DNA from: Lineus longissimus
Lineage: Eukaryota; Nemertea; Pilidiophora; Heteronemertea; Lineidae
NCBI RefSeq assembly: GCF_910592395.1
Contig: NC_088309.1
Coordinates: forward strand, 1,118,501-1,182,500
DNA length: 64,000 nt
Reading direction: 5' to 3'
Both the position numbers and the translations under genes were made by a program. The notes under the pieces were generated by a model, which saw only the letters and a list, made by a program, of their open reading frames with translations, was not told the DNA's origin and made no database searches. This document shows, piece by piece, positions 1-39,234 of the stretch (positions are counted from its first letter, which is position 1; every line of letters begins with the position of its first letter).

Positions 1-126
1 GGCGTTCACGTAGACGTTTTGGGGGCTTTGCGAAACTCCATATTATTCATTTCGTCACCCGAAAATGAAGAAACACATTTTTGGACATTCTCGTTCAGTG
101 AGAAACGGATGTGCCGGCACCCTTAC

Positions 127-1647
127 CTCTGCATGTAGTTGTATCTGTGTTCAGAGTATAACCGTCATTACATCCACAATAGTAGGACCCGAAGGTGTTG
201 GTGCAGACCTGTTCACAGCCTCCGTTGTTTGTGGCGCACTCATCATCGTCTGCAAGGATAAAGTTCAAGGTCATAAGGTCAAAAGCCAAGGCCGAATAGT
301 CAAATGTTTCGACGGATTGTTCTCCTCTATCCACCAATTAGCGGAGTTGCGCGTCTGATATATCGGCAAGCGGCCGGCACCAGAGCACTGAGGGTACTTC
401 CCTTGGCTTCAGAGCAGCTGTTGGCCTACGCCTATCAGAGCAAACTGATGTTTTTGCTTTCAGGAAATCTTTTCTTACCTGTCGGCATTGGTCCTTCAGG
501 TCCAGTCACACCAGGTGCGCCTGGTGCGCCAGTTGCACCATCTTCACAAACAACGACTGAAAAAAATAAAGGCATATTGTCAGTCCCGGCGACTGGTGCC
601 AGATCAGAGGAGTCTGCTGTTCGATGATAGATTGTCTGATTGAACTTGCTCTTTGTGCTGTTTTCAATTCTCTTAAAAATACAGTTTGTTTGATAGAACT
701 TCGTCTGTGAACTATTTTCCATATATCCTCGCAACTTCCTGTACATAAAATGATTTACTTACCATTATCGACGAGGACAGCTAGGGAGAGCTGTACCATG
801 GAAGGAGTGTTACTGAACGAAACACTGTCTCCTACAGCGGGGTAATTGTCCTCGTGAACATCGTAAACATAGGTGGGGTAGTTTTCCGTCAGGGAGAAGC
901 TGATCGGGTTTCGAACGTCAGTCAGGGTGACGCCCATGTATGAACCACTGTAGATCATCTGTCTCGTGGGAAGGTCAAACTGGAGAAAATATGATGTTCA
1001 GCATGAAAACCATACAGGAGTGAAAGTACATAGGGACCTGTGATAGACAGTGACTCGGCGATTCGAGACTAGCTACTCCGTCCATTTTGGCACCCATCGT
1101 ACTGAGGACTCGGCATTGCGGGGCCCGGCATTTGCTCATTGTTGTTTGAGATGGACGCTCGGTCCTAACGGATCAAGAAGATGGCCATTAATAACGAGAC
1201 GCATTTATTTAACGGTGATAACGTTGATAAAACAGTTTTTTTCTTATGTCAAAGTAAACTCCAAGAATGTGAGTGTCAGATTGCTGTACGTGACGGATCT
1301 CTTTCCGTCCAAAACAACCTGACAGCCGGAAAATCAGTTGTCAATTTCATCTTCAGGTGATTGGATGGTCTTGACTCTCACCTGATATTCCCCTTCTGCC
1401 GCGGGAAGAGTGACGGTCATTGTATAGTAGAGCTTAAAGAAGCCGGCACTATCTCCGGGTTGCCAAATTTGGAGGAAGGCATCTAATTGTGTGTTGACGG
1501 TGTCGACCTGGCTACCGATGTAAACTTTGAAAGCGGTGAGGTCGCCGGTTGGGAGGACGTGGAAGGTGTCCACGATGGAGGTTTTACTTCCCGATTCCTG
1601 GTTGAACCGTCGCAGTGTGACGTTGTTGCCATATTGCGAAACACTGC
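127..1647 (-). CDS. EGF/collagen-like surface protein, 5' half, partial (head-to-head paralogue of the large collagen gene)
   Basis: Four minus-strand exons join in frame: 1647-1382, 979-763, 556-479 and 249-127, each with AG acceptor and GT donor. The first two encode about 160 residues of a beta-rich, unrecognised domain. Its blocks FKVYIG...LQIWQPGD and YPTYVYDVHEDNYP align with FHMYIK...LQIWSKTN and FYPLYSHDYADILP in the plus-strand gene starting at 7136, with identical intron phases (1, 0, 1). The third exon has about six Gly-X-Y triplets that contain proline (GAPGAPGVTGPEGP). The fourth is a calcium-binding type EGF module with DDDEC and C-x-N-x4-Y-x-C-x-C. The gene continues beyond the left edge, so any transmembrane or further EGF part is unseen. 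Probably an extracellular adhesive or matrix protein; the function is not recognised. Confidence 0.72.
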
Positions 1648-3052
1648 CTGAAAACAATAATTACCATTAGCAACGACATTGACGGGTCCAGAAATCAGGG
1701 TTGCAGCTGGAGAATGATGTTGAAGCGGCTGGTTAGAACTGTTCTCTCCTCAAGGCGAGAGAATAGCAAAATATGAATCTAAAGGCTTTGGGATTTAAAG
1801 CCTTTTTAAGAAGAGTTCATTCGGCGTGGCCTATAATGTACCCATCAGTACACACCTGGGTGGAGTAGGGCAGGTCTCTTTGTGACAGGGGAAAGAGACC
1901 TGCCTGTAGGATCTCACGCCCACCGTGGGACTTTATTGAGTGCTTGACGAGAGTAGGCCTACGAGCCACAAGACCACCGCGACTTCTTAACTGAACCAGG
2001 GTCTATTGAAAGAATCTGACTGAACCGATTTTGATAAGAAAGTGCCCTTTGATGGCCATGTCGGACCAAAAAGACTATAACGCTAGAATCAAGAGAGGTT
2101 TACGTGTGCGCGTTACAGCGGTTTAATTCACAAGTGGATTTGTACATCGTGTGTAGACGCTAGGCCTATTACGTATCAAAACCTTTTGTACTGGCGCCCT
2201 TCAACCGGCTAAATGGCGTCTTCATAGTATAAAATTGTCTTACGCCGTTCGTGTAGGCAAGAATGCAAAACATTGTTGGGCGTTGTACTATATTGTACCG
2301 ACTCCTCTCCAATAACTGGCGTCCAGTCTAATTTCAATAGACACGAATTATTATGGTTTGTAATTATATCAAACTTCTGATCAATGAGTAGTTAACAAAC
2401 CGTTAATCATTGTTTAAACGCAACAATTATTTTTCAATAACGCCAGATAATTAGGCTCGCAAGTACATGTATGTATCTAGATGCTGCCCTTTATTCATAA
2501 TCACCCCCGGGTAATTAACAGGGCCTCACAAATTTTGACACTGACGCTGGCGTGGTGGGATGACTGCAGGCCTACTGGTAAATCGCTCATAGTGTGGTGC
2601 GACGAACTTTGTTTCATGAATGGGCGTCGTCGGATATTCGACAAGACATATATGACTACATAGGCCCACATGTACACAGGCTTATTTCTTTTAAGGCCCT
2701 TTAGTTGCAATCATAACCAAAACGCGTTTCTTGGGTGAAATTGTTATATAATGGGGCACACACTGAACGTGTTCAACAGAATAAACCTAATTCCGTAACA
2801 AATCAACTGAATAGAGATATTTGGATTTTCAAAGTCAGCGTAATGCATTTGGAACGAAACAAGGCCTGGAAGTATTCCATTCTGCACATTATGATATGAC
2901 AGAAACAGTACCATGCAACACCGGAACAATGAATATCTTCATTAATTCGCTGAGGCACTCAGCAGAGAAAAATACACTCGTTAGAAAAGGGCTAACAGTT
3001 CGATTGACTTTAAGCTTTTTCACTCTCGACGGGGTAAGACGCTGTAGTTTAC
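1648..3052. other. Intron of the minus-strand gene, with one hairpin
   Basis: No coding signal was recognised. The only structure seen is a perfect 13-bp inverted repeat, 1869-1881 against 1892-1904 (GGCAGGTCTCTTT and its complement), with a 10-nt loop. The rest is AT-rich unique-looking sequence. Confidence 0.4.
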
Positions 3053-3119
3053 CTTGTGCTGTGGTGACGGAGGCGAAAGTGATGACAAGAAGAACTGTGT
3101 CGAAAAATCTGTGTCGCGT
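3053..3119 (-). CDS. Candidate signal-peptide exon of the minus-strand collagen/EGF gene
   Basis: On the minus strand TTTTGTAG precedes a 67-nt open segment ending in CAAG|gtaaac. It reads DTVLLVITFASVTTAQ and finishes in phase 1, the phase required by the next exon at 1647. The layout (acceptor, hydrophobic stretch, phase-1 donor) matches the first coding exon of the plus-strand paralogue at 7133-7193. There is no in-frame ATG in the segment, so the start codon would have to come from a further upstream exon. It could be a chance match; an mRNA is needed to decide. Confidence 0.33.
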
Positions 3120-6100
3120 CTACAAAACAGAAAGAGGCCGGTGTTATAAGATGACAACCAAAGAGAGAAAATTTGGTGATACTCATCATAACGTGACAAA
3201 TTGGCCGAAAAGTATTATCACAAACTGCCTTTATCGATGTCACCACGTGACGCACACACGACGATCTCTGTCGAAGAACCGAGTCGTATTTTGGGCGTTT
3301 CCACAATAATCACATTAACGCCAATGCATAAAAAGATCAATCATCTCAAGTTATAAATGATTAAAACTCAACTCACCATGATTTTTGTGTTTCTGATCTT
3401 CCTATCATGAGATATGTGCGATTCGTTTTGAATCCCTATGAGAAGTGTATGTTTGTTGGTTCTTCAGGTTGTCTCGCCTTTCACCACAAGCCGTCACAGT
3501 ACAAGAACAGGTTTGGGCACCAAGGCGTGGTGAGCACAGTGGGTGAGAATTTTGGGAGCTATTGTAAGGACGTGTTACATAAGTACCTCTGATCACATGT
3601 TGACTTGGCTGTGGACCGACAAGGGTCTCGTAGCCGAAGTACTTAGGGCTTTGTCCTGCCAAGCTATTGCAAGTCCTTGCCAACACATGACAAAGGATAA
3701 TCGCTTATTCACGAGGGCCTTTAGACTAAAATTAGGAGCGGTATAAATTCTTTTGATGAGGTTGGTTGTTGATATATAGTAGTTAACTGTTGAAGGGTCG
3801 ACCCAACCGAGATATGAGTATGTGGGACCAAGCCCATGCCACTATGTCTGTCCGACGCTGAAAAACTTTATGACTGAACCTTAACAACAGAATAAAAACT
3901 GTTATTACTAAATGCAAAATATCCTGAACCTCATGGACGCGGATGGGGGAACAACTTGGAGAGGTTTCATTGTTAAAGTGATCTTAATCCAACATTCTGG
4001 TTGTTCACCATATCAGTGTATCTACTTATATGAGAATCGATGTTGTCCGCACGTGTTACAGACGAAGATGATACATTGCACTCAATTGGGTTTTGTTAAC
4101 CTTCTAATTTATCGTTCAAGGCGCATCAAGTAATGTCTCGATAATCGTCAAAGGGGTTAAGTGTCACAGATTCAGAAGAGGTCCTTGGCAAGTCTGACGT
4201 TTTAAACAAAACGTCCAGTGTTCGTAACGACTGTTGCTAAATTTGTATTATGCGCTTCTAATCCATAAGGTATTGCTCGCCCATCATGGTCTCTTTATAA
4301 CCAAATACCTTAATCCGTCACCATAGAATGGTGCCAGACACTTTTTTTCTGGGGGAACTTTTGACTGCTACACCATTTTTTGCATTTTTATTTTAAGCGC
4401 TTCTCAAGCGCTTCGACGATCGTGAGTTTTAATCACTAAAGTGTGAGAGACGACATTGGTGGTCATGGCCTTATTCGAACCACTCTATCTCCCAAATGGG
4501 ATCCGCTGAGATTGTTAACGGCAACTCCCTGTGATTCATAACATAAAGATTTCCCCAACTGATGTTAGGCGTTTATTGAAGCCTTGTTCACAAGGCCTTT
4601 TGGACTTTTAAGGTCTTGCTCGTTTTTGGGTGTAACCACAAAATGGTATCAGCTCCGAACCTCCCGATCAGTCCCTTTTCAATTTAAGTGCTATAATCTT
4701 ACATACAAGGCAATTTTTTCTGGTCTCATGAAGCTCATTCAACAGTCCTTTCAAGTTTAAGTGGTAATGAGGTTTGCGTAAGAGGGGCGATTAAGTTATT
4801 GTTCCGTGGGCGAGGTTCACTTAGCCGGTTCAGTCGGTCTACAACTCGACCTTGCTCGATCCTGTCGTTTCAAACTGTCCCCCTCTTCTCGTCAAGAAGT
4901 CATTCTCAATCTTCTTTCTCTGGTCTGGTGGAATGGATATAAAGTTATAGCGGAACATTTTCGGAGAAGAAAGAAGAAAGGGTGCTCAGGGTCTTCATAT
5001 CAAAAAAATGGTAAGTTGCTTTGTTGTTGATAAAATATTTCAGGTGACGCCCTGTTTCTGGGCCGAAATGTCGCTGCTTGTGGCTAAGACACAGTTCCCT
5101 GAGTAGGCCGATATAGACCTGTTTTTTTTCTTAATTTTGCATGCATTTCACGCCTAACATAAGGCGGTTTGCGAAAATGCTTTTCGGTCATTTTGTTTTG
5201 CCTTTTTAAAAGGCAACTGGAGTTTGAATCAAATGGTCGCTGAAATCATTCAAAATATGGAAGCGTTTGTCGGGGATTCAAGCCTTAAATCGTACATTCA
5301 CTCGGCTGTCTTTGCAGATGGATTCGCTTACACTAAACCGTAATCTATCGGATGGTTATAAAATACTGAACAGTCATCTTCTACTGTGACAATTTTGACA
5401 ACACAGCTATTTTTTTCTTCTAATCTTGTGTTGTTTGCTGTTTTACATGGTTTACTGCCATCGACAATCAGATATCTCTACGATTTGATCCCATAAAAAA
5501 AGGAAATTTGGGCATATTTGAATGTATGTAGCCCGGGCCTGGCCGATCCATTGGGAAGGGTTGCTCGAATCGGCGGAGCATGGTTCTGGTTTTATTGGTT
5601 TGCAAATAATCATTTTACTTGGTAAATGACTTTAAAAAACATATTTTATTTGGCCAATTGGAGAAAAACAGATAAATACATAACGGGCATGGGTAAACAC
5701 AATTTGTTAATTTCATTAATTGATTATTAATTGCGGGCATTATAGGTGATAATCCCTCAGTAATCCTCTATAGGTGAGATGGCTGTGTTCTATTCAGAAT
5801 CGATAGACCATTTCGACAATGAGTCCATGTCAGCAGGCCTACACAAACTTCGGACAATGCCAAGCGACTTTGACACGCGTGACTGGTCAGCGCCCAAACT
5901 TCGTCGAAATTGTCTCCAATGCCACAAACAATGTAATCTGCACCTTTTTTTGGATTACCTCCAAGTTTAAACAAGAAATTGAAAACCATGACAACCTCCA
6001 AAAACAGAATCGTATCGCAGTCCGTGGTCGTTTATTAATTTTTTTTAAAATTGGTTGCCGAGGGGGGGGGGGGTCATTTCACCCGTCTCCCGGAAAAAGC

Positions 6101-7132
6101 CCGAAAAGGCTATTTCTATCAAAACAACGGGCTCGCGCGGGAGATCTTTAGTCTTCATTCAGCGGAGCTTTGCATGCCAAAGCCCGTGAAATTGCTTAAA
6201 CAACTTCTGCTGCATCGTTCTTTACTAAAAACACAACATCGGGACCAAGTAATGACGGCGAATGAAAGCCCGTCGTGTCACCAAGTCATGTCCTTCATTT
6301 AGGTGACACTCGTAAGTTGTTGTAAATGGAATCGGGGATATTTTTACACTGACATACCTCGTACTTCGTCGTTCGTAACTCTTCGTAAGGGTTGCGAAAC
6401 CTGCCTATTATTAAGAAACAACAACTTAAGTATATTACATGTACAGGCCTTTTCTTATGAGCGTAGTTTTGGGTGTAACTTATGCACGGATGGTATTATA
6501 AATGGGCGTGTTGAGTTTATCGACACTTGGAACACTCCTAAAATTGGGCGTCTAATCCGAGGCATGTTATTTAAAGTTGGGGCCTGTAAAATATGACTAG
6601 GGCCTACATGTTTATACAAAGTGTTCTTGATCACATACGCATGAGGTTTTATTCAAGCCCATTCGATTTGTAAACTATTCCAAAAACCCTTAGAAGTTTT
6701 GGTTGTTACATAACTTTAATACCTTGCAAAAGTACATGTAAGACATTCTGTGGGAAATTGGTTTAAAATTGCCGAAATATTCTCAAAGTCAGACTAAAAA
6801 CTACCCGGCTCAAGCCAGTGTCATGAAGCGCCATGCTGCGGCAAAATTAACATTGTCTCCCAGGATAGAATGTCGGGGGACAAGGGGTTCTATTATATAA
6901 TATATTCTTTGATATCTAAACTATTGACGGTCAAGGCCTTAATCGACTCAAGTACTTGTATCATTATCCGTCAGAATACAATAAAAATAGGGCCGGACAC
7001 TTTTTAAGGGGGACATTTTATACTTCTGCACCGGGCAGGTGTGTCGTTGCTACTAACAGAGACCACCGAAGCGGCCAACGTTATTATTTCTTATCGCTGT
7101 CATTAAACAAACGTTATTCTTTTTCTTTTTAG
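3120..7132. promoter_or_regulatory. Intergenic region between the divergent collagen/EGF paralogues
   Basis: About 4 kb separates the two head-to-head genes and should hold both promoters and any 5' UTR exons. I see no clear TATA box, CpG cluster or coding exon. A 12-G run lies at 6062-6073. A pyrimidine tract and AG at 7120-7132 immediately before the first coding exon suggest that the plus-strand gene has at least one non-coding 5' exon somewhere here. Confidence 0.4.
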
Positions 7133-7135
7133 GAT

Positions 7136-33427
<26,292 letters not shown>

Positions 33428-33673
33428 TTGACACTTGCCAATATTGATTTATAATTGATTTGCCAAAAGTGCTGAATTATCATGATCAATCAGACAACCA
33501 TTGTAAAGGGTGTCAAACGATTTGTACATTTGGTCATCGAAATTCTTTTGTAAAAAAATGCCTTCGAGTTAAAAAAATCGCTCGGTGATCGTTTATCGTT
33601 ATGAACCCGGTGACTTGCTCATCGACTGAGGGCACACGTAGACGATTGCACCCGATTATAATGGCCGCTATAC

Positions 33674-33679
33674 AATAAA
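33674..33679 (+). terminator. Candidate polyadenylation signal of the transmembrane collagen
   Basis: AATAAA lies 247 bases after the stop codon. A second AATAAA lies at 34018-34023. Either would give a short 3' UTR. Confidence 0.45.
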
Positions 33680-34023
33680 AAAATGTCAAATTCTTAATGA
33701 ATGATATATATAAATTTGTAACATGTATATTTTTGTCAGTACGTTTTAGTTTGCACACTGTACAGAGCACTTAGTTGCATATTGAAAACCGTCCAAAATA
33801 TTTAGCTCATTTGTAGAAAATGTGGTAGCGGAATGGTAAACTAGGCTGTAGTATATTTCATGATTGTAGTGTTTATTGTAGCAAAATCTGCGGCAGTTTT
33901 ACTTAAGTCTAACAATTGTGGTCACATGTCTTGTTACGTTAACACCCGGTCAATTCTATTGGTCACAAGGCTTCTAGTCTCAACCTTTAGTGATTTGGTC
34001 CTTTGTCCGTCCTGTCGAATAAA

Positions 34024-37000
34024 TACAGTGTCGATATTTTTAAAATGTATTTTTCCCTTCTACAAAACCAAATGAATGTAAGTAGGGGATGTCGAGAAGG
34101 CTACCTGATACCCATATACAAACCTGAAGCACCTTTGAGAAGCGGCGGCCATCTTGAATTATAATGGCCCAACGGCCGGGTATGAATTTGCTGTTTCCAC
34201 TCACATCTTGTTTTTCGACATGTTTTGGTCAGTGCTCTCTTTTCATTGCTTCGGGATTGAATATGGGAAGCCATTGTTCTCATCAACAATTCGCTATAAT
34301 GACGCTAGTTCTCCTACTGCGTTAGACAACAAGTCTCAAATAAACCAACCTCGTCCCCAGGGGTTGATTTGGTCCAACCGATTGTTCTAAGTGTACATGT
34401 ACGCTTCATAAACCCTTAATTACCCCCCTGGAAACGAGAATGCAAGTCAGGACCGCTCTCCTCGAATCCTCGCGTTGTCTCCAAAGGTCGGAGATACGTC
34501 ACCTTGATTATGATATATAGCTTGGATACACTGAAGAAGCAAGCATATGTCGGTGAACGTATCAAAATCCATTAGATGTCACGGTGGGAAAGGTATCGGG
34601 TTGACCTTTGCAAGACCATCTTATGACCGAGTTGGAGGGTACAATGGTATAAAAATAAGAAATGCGTGACCTTACGCCCCTTAAAATGAACTAGTCTTTG
34701 GTTTAGTCATCCTTCACAAGCGTAGGTTTTCAAGCTTCATTTGTCATGGAGTCTGAGATCTAAACCAGGAGTTGATCCGCTGAGGTTGAATAAAAAAATG
34801 TTTTTTTGAAAAATTATGTTTCATTTGTTTAGTTAAACATGGCGTCAAATCAAAATTGTTCAATGTTATCACCAGTGTTATTATTAGACCCCGGAAAGTG
34901 ATGTTGTTCATACATTATAATTTGTACATGTACGATTTTTCCTTACTTCAGATCTTGCAAATTCACTCACTTTCATTCAAGATGTGTAGACTTATAGGCC
35001 TACCTTTATTAACCGCAACATTAAAATTGAATCTTAAAAAAACATATTGTTGTTTGTTTTACTCTCGAACAAAAATGTTCCACCGTACCTTGATTCCAAG
35101 GGGCTGGATCAGTTGTCATATGGACAATAGGGAACATCATTGCCGCTCCCGTCGATATCGTACAGTAATGATCTGATGGTTCATAGGAGCCAACTCGGAG
35201 GGAAGTTGGCCTCCAGTCTCAATGCGCCAATTCGAACTCCTTCGGAGTGGCCCACCTCCAGACCGGCGCTGGTCCGCCCCACAAGTACGCTCATTTCATC
35301 AGCCTCGGCGGACGAGCCCACCTCGAACGATTTGAATCGATGTGAAGGTTCATTGGGGGACCCACATTCATTTGTCTCGTACCCAAGTAAACCCTCTGAC
35401 ATTTGCATTCCCTCTCTTATGTACTTATTTACCCAAGGAGCAAAGTATATGTAATCCTGGTGAAATCTCGGTTGAACCACCAAAAGATGAGACCGGCGAT
35501 ATCCTGGTGATCGTTTAAAGTCTCTGACTGCATGTTGGTGTAACGTTCTTGACAACTCTTTAAGTACAACTTGAGTACTACTTGGGACCACAGTCATCTT
35601 AGAAGGCTGGTGAATCCTCCCAAAGTCCTTTCTCTCATGCAGAACGTGCCACCAAAAATACATCAATATAGCCAGGTCAGGACCAGGCTTGGCCCAGGGT
35701 GGCTCACTGACCTTGGGCAGCCAGGTATGGGCCAGGTCACATTTTTCCTAAGGCCCGGCCACCCAGTAGAAACATGGTGCACTACGTTGGGACAGTACAC
35801 ATCTAGGTCAGACAGAGTACGCAGAGTGAAGGGGCATGGCACATCCAGCAAGGGCTTGGTACACTCTCTGGCAACATGGCGAGCTGTGAAGGGGAGGGCA
35901 CATCCAGAAGAGATATGGTGCACTACTGTCTCATTGCATTTGCTAGAACGTTTTTAAAAAAATGCATTGTTTGTATAAGAAATATATATACATGCCATAC
36001 AGCAAGTCAAGAAAGAAAAATGCGTCATATCTTGTATAACCTACGTGTTTAAGATGCAGGCAGATTGTCTTATTATAATTTTCGGCACCACACCATTGTT
36101 TGTTTCACTCAAGTACAAGATTCGGTTATTTTTCATTTTTGGTACTTGAGAATTTTCAGGGTTGTATCACTGGAGATGATTACCATTGCACCCTGGTGGA
36201 AGTCTCCGGAGAAACTTGACCCCAGTCAGAGTACTGGTGTCAGAAAAGGATCTGGCGTACCATGAAAAACTCTGACTGACCTTTTGGGGACCCTCACCTT
36301 TTGGCCAGCCCTGTGGCACATCAGGCATGCCATCCGTGTTCGAGAGTAACTGGCACATGGCCTGACCCTGGTCCTGGGAATACAACCTGGCCGTGATGGC
36401 ATACTTTCTCTGGCAAGCCTCGGTTCTCATCTGGCATACCACTCTCACCAATGTCTTGCCGCACCAAGGAATTTGAGAAATCATGTAGCATATTATTACT
36501 CAAGACGGTCCCGATTTGAAATACATTACTACATGTATGTATTTCTACCATTGGTTGAGTTTTCCAAGCTTTGTCCTTGAAATTATATAATTCAGTTCAT
36601 GGTAAATATTAAAGGTATCTTGGATATAGATGCATAACAATGGCTACATGTAGAACCAAAAAAATTAAGAAAACATAAGGCCAGAGTCCTCTATTAAAAC
36701 ATGTGTACATTACGTGTACATTGTTGTGCATAGGTTTTGGTGAAAAAAGTACTCATTGGACCAATCAATCTGCACAAAATTTTATACGTGTCAAGAAGAA
36801 CCCTTTGCCAATAGCATAATAAAGTTTTTAAAAATTCCAATACCGATTGCCTGAGAAAAAAAGATTTCCGTACACCATATCCATCAAAACGTCACTGGCG
36901 CATTGATATGGCCCTGTCAAAGTACAAGTTCTAAACTGACCAGTGAGACCACATTTTCTTAAATATATTATCAAAAAGCATATTTCTGTGATGGCCTGAC

Positions 37001-37233
37001 TCTGTAGATTAAGAATCAACCACAGATTGAGAATTAATTCCACTTTGGTCCATCCCAGCCATGTATTTACCACAACTTGACATTTTGATAAGCTCTATGT
37101 GGATGAATACAGGTCTCTGCCCATAAATTAAGTCTCCTCATGGTTTCGAAAACACTCAAATATGGGTACAACCAAAAATGTTACACCGGACTCAAACTTT
37201 GACAGAAACCAGCCAAAACAACTATTTTCGGTA
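34024..37233. other. Intergenic region with one unexplained minus-strand open frame
   Basis: No gene was recognised. An open frame on the minus strand at 35181-35666 (161 residues, containing QPRFHQDYIYFAPWVNKYIREGM within it) overlaps an open frame on the plus strand and resembles nothing I know. It might be a relic of a transposon or gene. From 35660 to 36480 the sequence is rich in GGCACATCC, GGCCAGG and CTGGCATACC words on both strands, suggesting decayed repeats. Confidence 0.3.
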
Positions 37234-37239
37234 TTTATT
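37234..37239 (-). terminator. Candidate polyadenylation signal of the minus-strand forkhead gene
   Basis: TTTATT on the plus strand (AATAAA on the minus) lies 505 bases beyond the stop codon of the forkhead gene at 37744. Confidence 0.35.
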
Positions 37240-37743
37240 TTATTGTAACTACAGATTTAGCACTCATCGAATAAGGTGACAGTTACACAAATAAATGCAA
37301 TAAATCAACAAAGTAATAAACAATGCGACGATGACGTCATAAACACACGGCGATCGTGGGGAGTAATTTGTACATAGCATTATTGTGTATGCAACTGTAT
37401 GTCCAAGAAAACAACTTATTGGCTGGACGTCGTTTGCGATCTATATACAACCTTAGCGGCTTGCGAATGAGACAGATTTTATATACATGAGTATACACTT
37501 CTTTAAACTATTTTCAACAATATCGCACACAGAAATGGACGGAATCTGATGGGGCAAGGTTAGATACAAAAATGTACATAATGGTCACATGGTTCATCAT
37601 ACACCCAGTGTTCGTGAAAATGCTCAGACAACAACAACAAACACTCGATGTCCATGCCGTAGAGAAAATGTCCCGTCACTCTAGTTGATCTAGCGGACAG
37701 GAGCCTCGGATATACGGACTGTTCATGATAAGTGTACTTAGTC

Positions 37744-39120
37744 TCACACACTTCCGCCGAGATCAGTCTGAAGACGTGACAGCGTGTCTTGCCAACTCGG
37801 CAATGCTCCTGCCAAAGACATGGACGGCAACGCCTGGGTCTGAACTAGAGGCGTAAAGAAATTGTCCTGGAAACTGGGCGCATTAGGCATGGCTTGACCA
37901 CTTGGGATATGTGTTTGCTGCATGGATGGTATCGTGGTCTGATGAACTGACGAAATTGAGGTCTGGTGAACGGACGGAATTGAGGTCTGGTAAACGGATG
38001 GATTAGTATTGTGATGAACGGATTGAATGGATGTCTGGTGAACGGACGGAATGGAGGTCTGGTGAATGGACGGAATTGAGGTCTGGTGAACGGACGGAAT
38101 GGAGTTCTGGTAGACGGAAGGATTAGCATTGTGGTGTAACGGGGAAAAGTTCATCTGGTGTCCCGATTGGACCGCCGTCTGCTGCTGTATATTCTGATGC
38201 GTGGACGACACAGGACTCTGGTGAATTGAGGAGAGATTGTTCTGATAGCCAGTGTTCACCAATGGCTCCGTGTTCGCAAACACCGAAGAGACGTTAGTTA
38301 TGTTCGGAAGAGGTTTAGTGTTACTTAACTGTTGGTAGTATCTCTGTAGCTGCTCCTCCCGCGACAGGACATTTTCCACACCAAAGATATTGCTCAGCGC
38401 TGGAGTTGAAGCGTAGGTTGACATCATGGGGACGTAGCTGTTGTAGGACGAGTAGTAACTCGTGTCCTGCGGCGGTGCGTTCGTACCGTCTTGAAACCTC
38501 CGCTGCAGCTCGTCACACTTCCGTACCCGGCGCCTGGCGCGGCGTCTCCTGAAATCACCTTTGCCGAAGTCTTCCGTGTTCGCCGGATGAATTGACCAGT
38601 AGTTTCCCTTGCCGTTTTCGCTGCGACCGTTTTTGATGAAGCATTCATTCAGTGATAGATTGTGACGGATGCTGTTGCGCCAGCTCTTGTCCTTTCCCTG
38701 GTAGTAAGGAAACTTGTCCGTGATCCACTGGTAGATCTCGGAAAGCAGCATCCTCTTCTGAGGCAGACTCTGGATGGCCATCGAGATGAGAGCAATGTAG
38801 GAGAGGCTGGGCTTTGTCGACGGGTCCTTGTTGGCCTCAGAGTTCAGCAACACCTGGGCGACATCCTCGCCTGAGGAGTCCGAATCAGGGGCGCTGTCGT
38901 TACGGGCAGGTATTGCCGCACTCTCAGGAAGGCGACTGACGTTTTCCAACTTAACGTAAGACTGCGTTGCAACGTTCACTTGTGGTAGGAGGACGTCTGC
39001 ATGGCTGGTTGAAAACTGCACCAAGTCGAAAGTTGAGTCTGGTTTCAAAGAAAGGTAGTCGTCGGTGATGGTGTTGACAGGGTGCGTCAGGCCACAGGAA
39101 CTAGTGACGTAGAGCGACAT
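37744..39120 (-). CDS. FoxQ2-like forkhead transcription factor, divergent member
   Basis: A 458-residue intronless frame. The forkhead domain lies at about residues 100-195: KPSLSYIALISMAI, the recognition helix WRNSIRHNLSLNECFIKNGR, GNYWSIHP, and the FoxQ2-like basic wing GDFRRRRARRRVRK. FoxQ2 proteins are DNA-binding regulators of anterior/apical patterning in invertebrate larvae. Unlike the two genes to its right it lacks the N-terminal FSIEYL-type EH1 motif. Its C-terminal third is a tandem of about ten 8-residue units of the type SIPSVHQT. The true ATG is at 39118-39120. A TATA-like element lies about 115 bases upstream. Family placement rests on the wing region and neighbours; another FoxQ-class assignment is possible. 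Confidence 0.82.
   Translation of the reverse strand: MSLYVTSSCGLTHPVNTITDDYLSLKPDSTFDLVQFSTSHADVLLPQVNVATQSYVKLENVSRLPESAAIPARNDSAPDSDSSGEDVAQVLLNSEANKDPSTKPSLSYIALISMAIQSLPQKRMLLSEIYQWITDKFPYYQGKDKSWRNSIRHNLSLNECFIKNGRSENGKGNYWSIHPANTEDFGKGDFRRRRARRRVRKCDELQRRFQDGTNAPPQDTSYYSSYNSYVPMMSTYASTPALSNIFGVENVLSREEQLQRYYQQLSNTKPLPNITNVSSVFANTEPLVNTGYQNNLSSIHQSPVSSTHQNIQQQTAVQSGHQMNFSPLHHNANPSVYQNSIPSVHQTSIPSIHQTSIPSVHQTSIQSVHHNTNPSVYQTSIPSVHQTSISSVHQTTIPSMQQTHIPSGQAMPNAPSFQDNFFTPLVQTQALPSMSLAGALPSWQDTLSRLQTDLGGSV
37915..38135 (-). repeat. 24-bp coding minisatellite in the forkhead gene
   Basis: About ten imperfect copies of a 24-nt unit (plus-strand GTCTGGTGAACGGACGGAAT core) encode SIPSVHQT-like octapeptides with variants SIPSIHQT, TNPSVYQT and SISSVHQT. 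Such arrays change copy number easily, so the tail length is expected to be polymorphic. Confidence 0.75.
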
Positions 39121-39234
39121 GATGTTGATAAACTTTCCCCAATGTTGTGATATATCCTGAAGAGTTTAACGTAAGCAGGGTCGTGTTTCTGGCAATGTTG
39201 ACGAAGATCTGTGATTGTTGATGATAAACATAGC

